The notes beneath the pieces are model-generated. The model saw nothing but the letters and a program-made list of their open reading frames with translations, searched no databases and was not told the DNA's origin. Below are positions 60,957-64,000 of a DNA stretch of 64,000 nt, in pieces. The number at the start of each line of letters is the position of its first letter. Position 1 is the stretch's first letter. This DNA is from Flaccisagitta enflata (lineage: Eukaryota; Chaetognatha; Sagittoidea; Aphragmophora), in assembly GCA_965153355.1 (NCBI GenBank), contig OZ231126.1, positions 82,832,001 to 82,896,000 on the forward strand, in the 5' to 3' direction. A program made the translations under genes and the position numbers.

Positions 60957-61597
60957 CACAATGCGCCCAAAACCTAACACCCGCAGATAAATGCCCCATC
61001 TCCACCCCGACCACCCTAATCACCCCTGCCAGCCTACACAATGCGCCCAAAACCTAACACCCGCAGATAAATGCCCCATCTCCACTCCGACCACCCTAAT
61101 CACCCCTGCCAGCCTACACAATGCGCCCAAAACCTAACACCCGCAGATAAATGCCCCATCTCCACTCCGACCACCCTAATCACCCCTGCCAGCCTACACA
61201 ATGCGCCCAAAACCTAACACCCGCAGATAAATGCCCCATCTCCACTCCAACCACCCTAATCACCCCTGCCAGCCTACACAATGCGCCCAAAACCTAACAC
61301 CCGCAGATAAATGCCCCATCTCCACTCCGACCACCCTAATCACCCCTGCCAGCCTACACAATGCGCCCAAAACCTAACACCCGCAGATAAATGCCCCATC
61401 TCCACTCCGACCACCCTAATCACCCCTGCCAGCCTACACAATGCGCCCAAAACCTAACACCCGCAGATAAATGCCCCATCTCCACTCCGACCACCCTAAT
61501 CACCCCTGCCAGCCTACACAATGCGCCCAAAACCTAACACCCGCAGATAAATGCCCCATCTCCACTCCGACCACCCTAATCACCCCTGCCAGCCTAT
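60957..61597. repeat. 80-bp satellite, eight near-identical units
   Basis: ATGCGCCCAAAACCTAACAC starts at 60961, 61041, 61121, 61201, 61281, 61361, 61441 and 61521. I see only two or three substitutions among the units. Confidence 0.97.
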
Positions 61598-61599
61598 AT

Positions 61600-62100
61600 G
61601 CCCCCCATGGCCGGCAGTTGCAGCGAGGCAGCGGTTAAAGCAGTGTCATCACCGCCCCTATTCCGGCTCCCCCCCCCCCAGTAGGCAGTTGCAGGGAGGC
61701 AGCGGTTACAGCAGTGACATCACCGCCCATCTTCCGGTTCCCCCCCCCATGGCTGGCAGTTGCAGCGAGGCAGCGGTTAAAGCAGTGACATCACCGCCCC
61801 TATTCCGGCTCCCCCCCCCCCCCCGGTCGGCAGTTGCAGGGAGGCAGCGGTTACAGCAGTGACATCACCGCCCATCTTCCGGTTCCCCCCCCCATGGCTG
61901 GCAGTTGCAGCGAGGCAGCGGTTAAAGCAGTGACATCACCGCCCCTATTCCGGCTCCCCCCCCCCCGGTCGGCAGTTGCAGGGAGGCAGCGGTTACAGCA
62001 GTGACATCACCGCCCATCTTCCGGTTCCCCCCCCATGGCCGGCAGTTGCAGCGAGGCAGCAGTTACAGCAATGACATCACCGCCCATCTTCCGGTTCCCT
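61600..62100. repeat. minisatellite of about 66 bp, block 2
   Basis: About seven more units of the same GGCAGTTGCAG repeat as block 1, alternating between CATCTTCC and CCTATTCC forms. Confidence 0.92.
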
Positions 62101-62104
62101 GCGG

Positions 62105-62252
62105 TTCGAGCAGTCGCAAAAGCGAGGCCAGAGGGTTACTTTTTCAAAGCTGTTAGAGTTGCTTTACGAAACAGCCTCAGAAATCGACAAAGCCATTTCC
62201 AAGTCGATTTTCTCACTCAAGTGTGCCAAGGTCGTCGTTGTCAAAGCTGAGG
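62105..62252 (+). other. possible coding exon, unassigned
   Basis: After the last minisatellite unit a frame reads VTFSKLLELLYETASEIDKA then ISKSIFSLKCAKVVVVKAEG, with a mixed amphipathic composition unlike the repeats nearby. There is an AG at about 62112 and a GTCGTC at 62232, but no good donor. I do not recognise the family. Confidence 0.25.
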
Positions 62253-62399
62253 GAGGGGGGGGGGGGTTAAACGTAAAGATGACTTTCAGTCACTCAGAAC
62301 TTGAAGTCGCGCGAGTACGTAGTTCTATGAGTAACTTCTTGATAGGCCGGTACGTCTTTCGGTACATTTACTATCCCTTTCAAACAACATGCGACTTTT

Positions 62400-62760
62400 A
62401 TGCCCGGGTGTCTGGTACCACACGGATAAAAAAAAAGGCGCACTTTGTAATGGTTGATATTGCTAATGAATCTTAAGATAAGAATTTAAAATCATAGACC
62501 GTTTAAAGTTCTTTAAACATACTTTCATTTGGTGCCAATCTGGTATTGCTATCTTTTTTCATTTAGAAATGGCATTACAGTCGAGCTTCACTAGAGCGCA
62601 CCCGCTAATAAGGCATCCCTCGCTAAAGGGCACATTTTCAAAAGTCCCAACTTTTTTGCCTTAATTCTATTGTTAAGAAAACCCGTCTATAGCGCACTCG
62701 CCTATAAGGCCTATTTCACTAGAAGGCATAAAATGGGTATTGATTACGGTTTTTCGTGCT
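62400..62760. repeat. interspersed repeats
   Basis: 62400-62580 matches 1128-1300 (CTTTCATTTGGTGCCAATCT). 62585-62760 has AGAGCGCACCCGCTAATAAG and AAGGCAT words that reappear at 63940-64000. Confidence 0.65.
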
Positions 62761-62774
62761 CGCTTGGAAGGCAC

Positions 62775-63359
62775 GAAGAAGAAGAAGGAGAAGAAGAAGA
62801 AGAAGAAGAAGAAGAAGAAGAAGAAGAAGAAGAAGAAGAAGAAGAAGAAGAAGAAGAAGAACAACAAGAGGAACAGAAACAAGGTGAAGAAGAAGAAGAA
62901 GAAGAAGAAGAAGAAGAAGAAGAAGAAGAAGAAGAAGAAGAAGAAGAAGAAGAAGAAGCAGAAGAACAAGAAGAACAAGAACAAGAAGAACAAGAACAAC
63001 AACAACGAGTGGAACAGAAACAAGGAGAAGAAGAAGAAGAACAACAAGATTAAGGAGAAGAAGGACAAGAAGTAGAAGAACAACAACAACGAGAGGAACA
63101 GAAACAAGGAGAAGGAGAAGAAGAAGAAGAAGAAGAAGAAGAAGAAGAAGAAGAAGAAGAAGAAGAAGAAGAAGAAGAAGAAGAAGAAGAACAAGAACTA
63201 GAAGAATAAGAACAAGAAGAAGAAGAACAGAAACAAGGAGAAGAAGGAGAAGAAGAAGAAGGAGAGGAAGGAGGAGAAGGAGGAGAAGAAGACGGAGAGG
63301 AAGATGAAGAAGAAGAAGAAGAAGAAGAAGAAGATGAAGAAGAAGAAGAAGAAGAAGAA

Positions 63360-63390
<31 letters not shown>

Positions 63391-63408
63391 AAGAAGAAGA
63401 AGAAGAAT
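62775..63408. repeat. (GAA)n-rich tract
   Basis: About 630 bp of GAA units with AACAAGAA, GAAACAAGG and GGAGAAG interruptions that are themselves repeated. It is a purine-only strand and could form triplex (H) DNA. Poly-Glu, poly-Lys and poly-Ser frames are artefacts. Confidence 0.95.
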
Positions 63409-63935
63409 GAAGGTCTTGGTTTCTAAGAGCGATGTTTGTGATTCCCAAGTTTCGATGGCGTTTTCGATGATCCCGATTTTGATGCATTGCCATGACGATG
63501 GCGATAGACGATCAAGATGAAACCGAGGTTGCAGAAATCATTTACTTCAAATGACGATGATGACGATACAAAATTGGGAGAAAGACTGCCGCCCAAAGCC
63601 ACGAGTTACCATTCACTATCTAAACTCGATATTTAAAAAGAAGTAAGAAATGGATCGTGACCCATAAAATTGGTAAAATTCTTGGCCTTGATTTTAGACA
63701 AAAATTTGTCTGCATTTCTCACATGCTGCGTTCATCCACACTCAGTTTGTCTAACGGTCCGTCACTTGGCATCTTACAATCTTCAGGTTGCACTTTATGT
63801 TTATCAGTCGGTCTCTCTCACCTCTTTGTTTCTAAGTAGTATGTATGTAATTTTCCTAACACATGGCATAACAATCTGACAAGTATTGTCTACAAGAGAG
63901 AAGCAATTAACAATCTAAACCATAAAGAAAGTCAT
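63409..63935. other. no recognised feature
   Basis: Mixed sequence to near the window end without clear coding or repeat signal. Confidence 0.45.
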
Positions 63936-64000
63936 ACTCGGCAATAAGGCATCCCGCCTTGAAGGCATAGAATGAGTCAGTCCCTTCAAATGCCTTCTAG

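Noticed and set aside
62670-63493. Poly-Glu, poly-Lys, poly-Phe and poly-Ser frames
   Set aside because: Artefacts of the GAA tract.

Overview
The window is animal-type (holozoan) nuclear DNA: GT-AG introns, extracellular cadherin (EC) repeats, and a very heavy load of microsatellites, satellites and short non-autonomous transposons. The species cannot be named from the sequence. No bacterial operon, CRISPR array, rRNA or convincing tRNA was seen.

The only well supported gene is one large cadherin on the minus strand. Seventeen exons between 58108 and 868 join without a phase break (2632 nt, about 877 codons). They give the tail of one EC repeat, seven complete repeats and most of an eighth, plus an eighteenth exon (120-588) that exists as four tandem copies. 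The 5' end (signal peptide, first repeats) would lie beyond 64000. The 3' end (more repeats or membrane segment) would lie left of base 1. Several repeats keep the calcium motifs (xEx, DRE, DxD, DxNDNxPxF) and several have lost them.

The introns hold nearly everything else. (1) A family of short elements running from AACAAGGCCGGATACACGG to a terminal hairpin followed by CTAA. A 10-nt 'handle' near the 5' end is complementary to the distal arm plus loop of that copy's own hairpin, and the two sites covary between subfamilies. (2) Foldback-like elements with inverted ends GGGCAGCGGCCCCGAAGGGG and cores of short tandem units that differ from copy to copy. (3) An 8.47-kb long-inverted-repeat element (13907-22375), flanked by TA, inserted in an 82-bp satellite made of copies of a cadherin splice acceptor. 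(4) Several palindromic MITE-like elements. (5) Minisatellites of 9, 22, 30, about 66, 80 and 87 bp, and dozens of di-, tri- and tetranucleotide tracts.

Layout from left to right: 1-1006, 3'-most exons with the exon array; 2274-13485, dense exons; 13486-23195, satellite plus large insertion; 23571-32673, exons between microsatellites; 32700-49800, a 17-kb intron of nested repeats; 49820-58108, the two most upstream exons; 58109-64000, minisatellites and a GAA-rich block. Several exon boundaries have been partly duplicated in tandem, which is the most gene-relevant oddity here.
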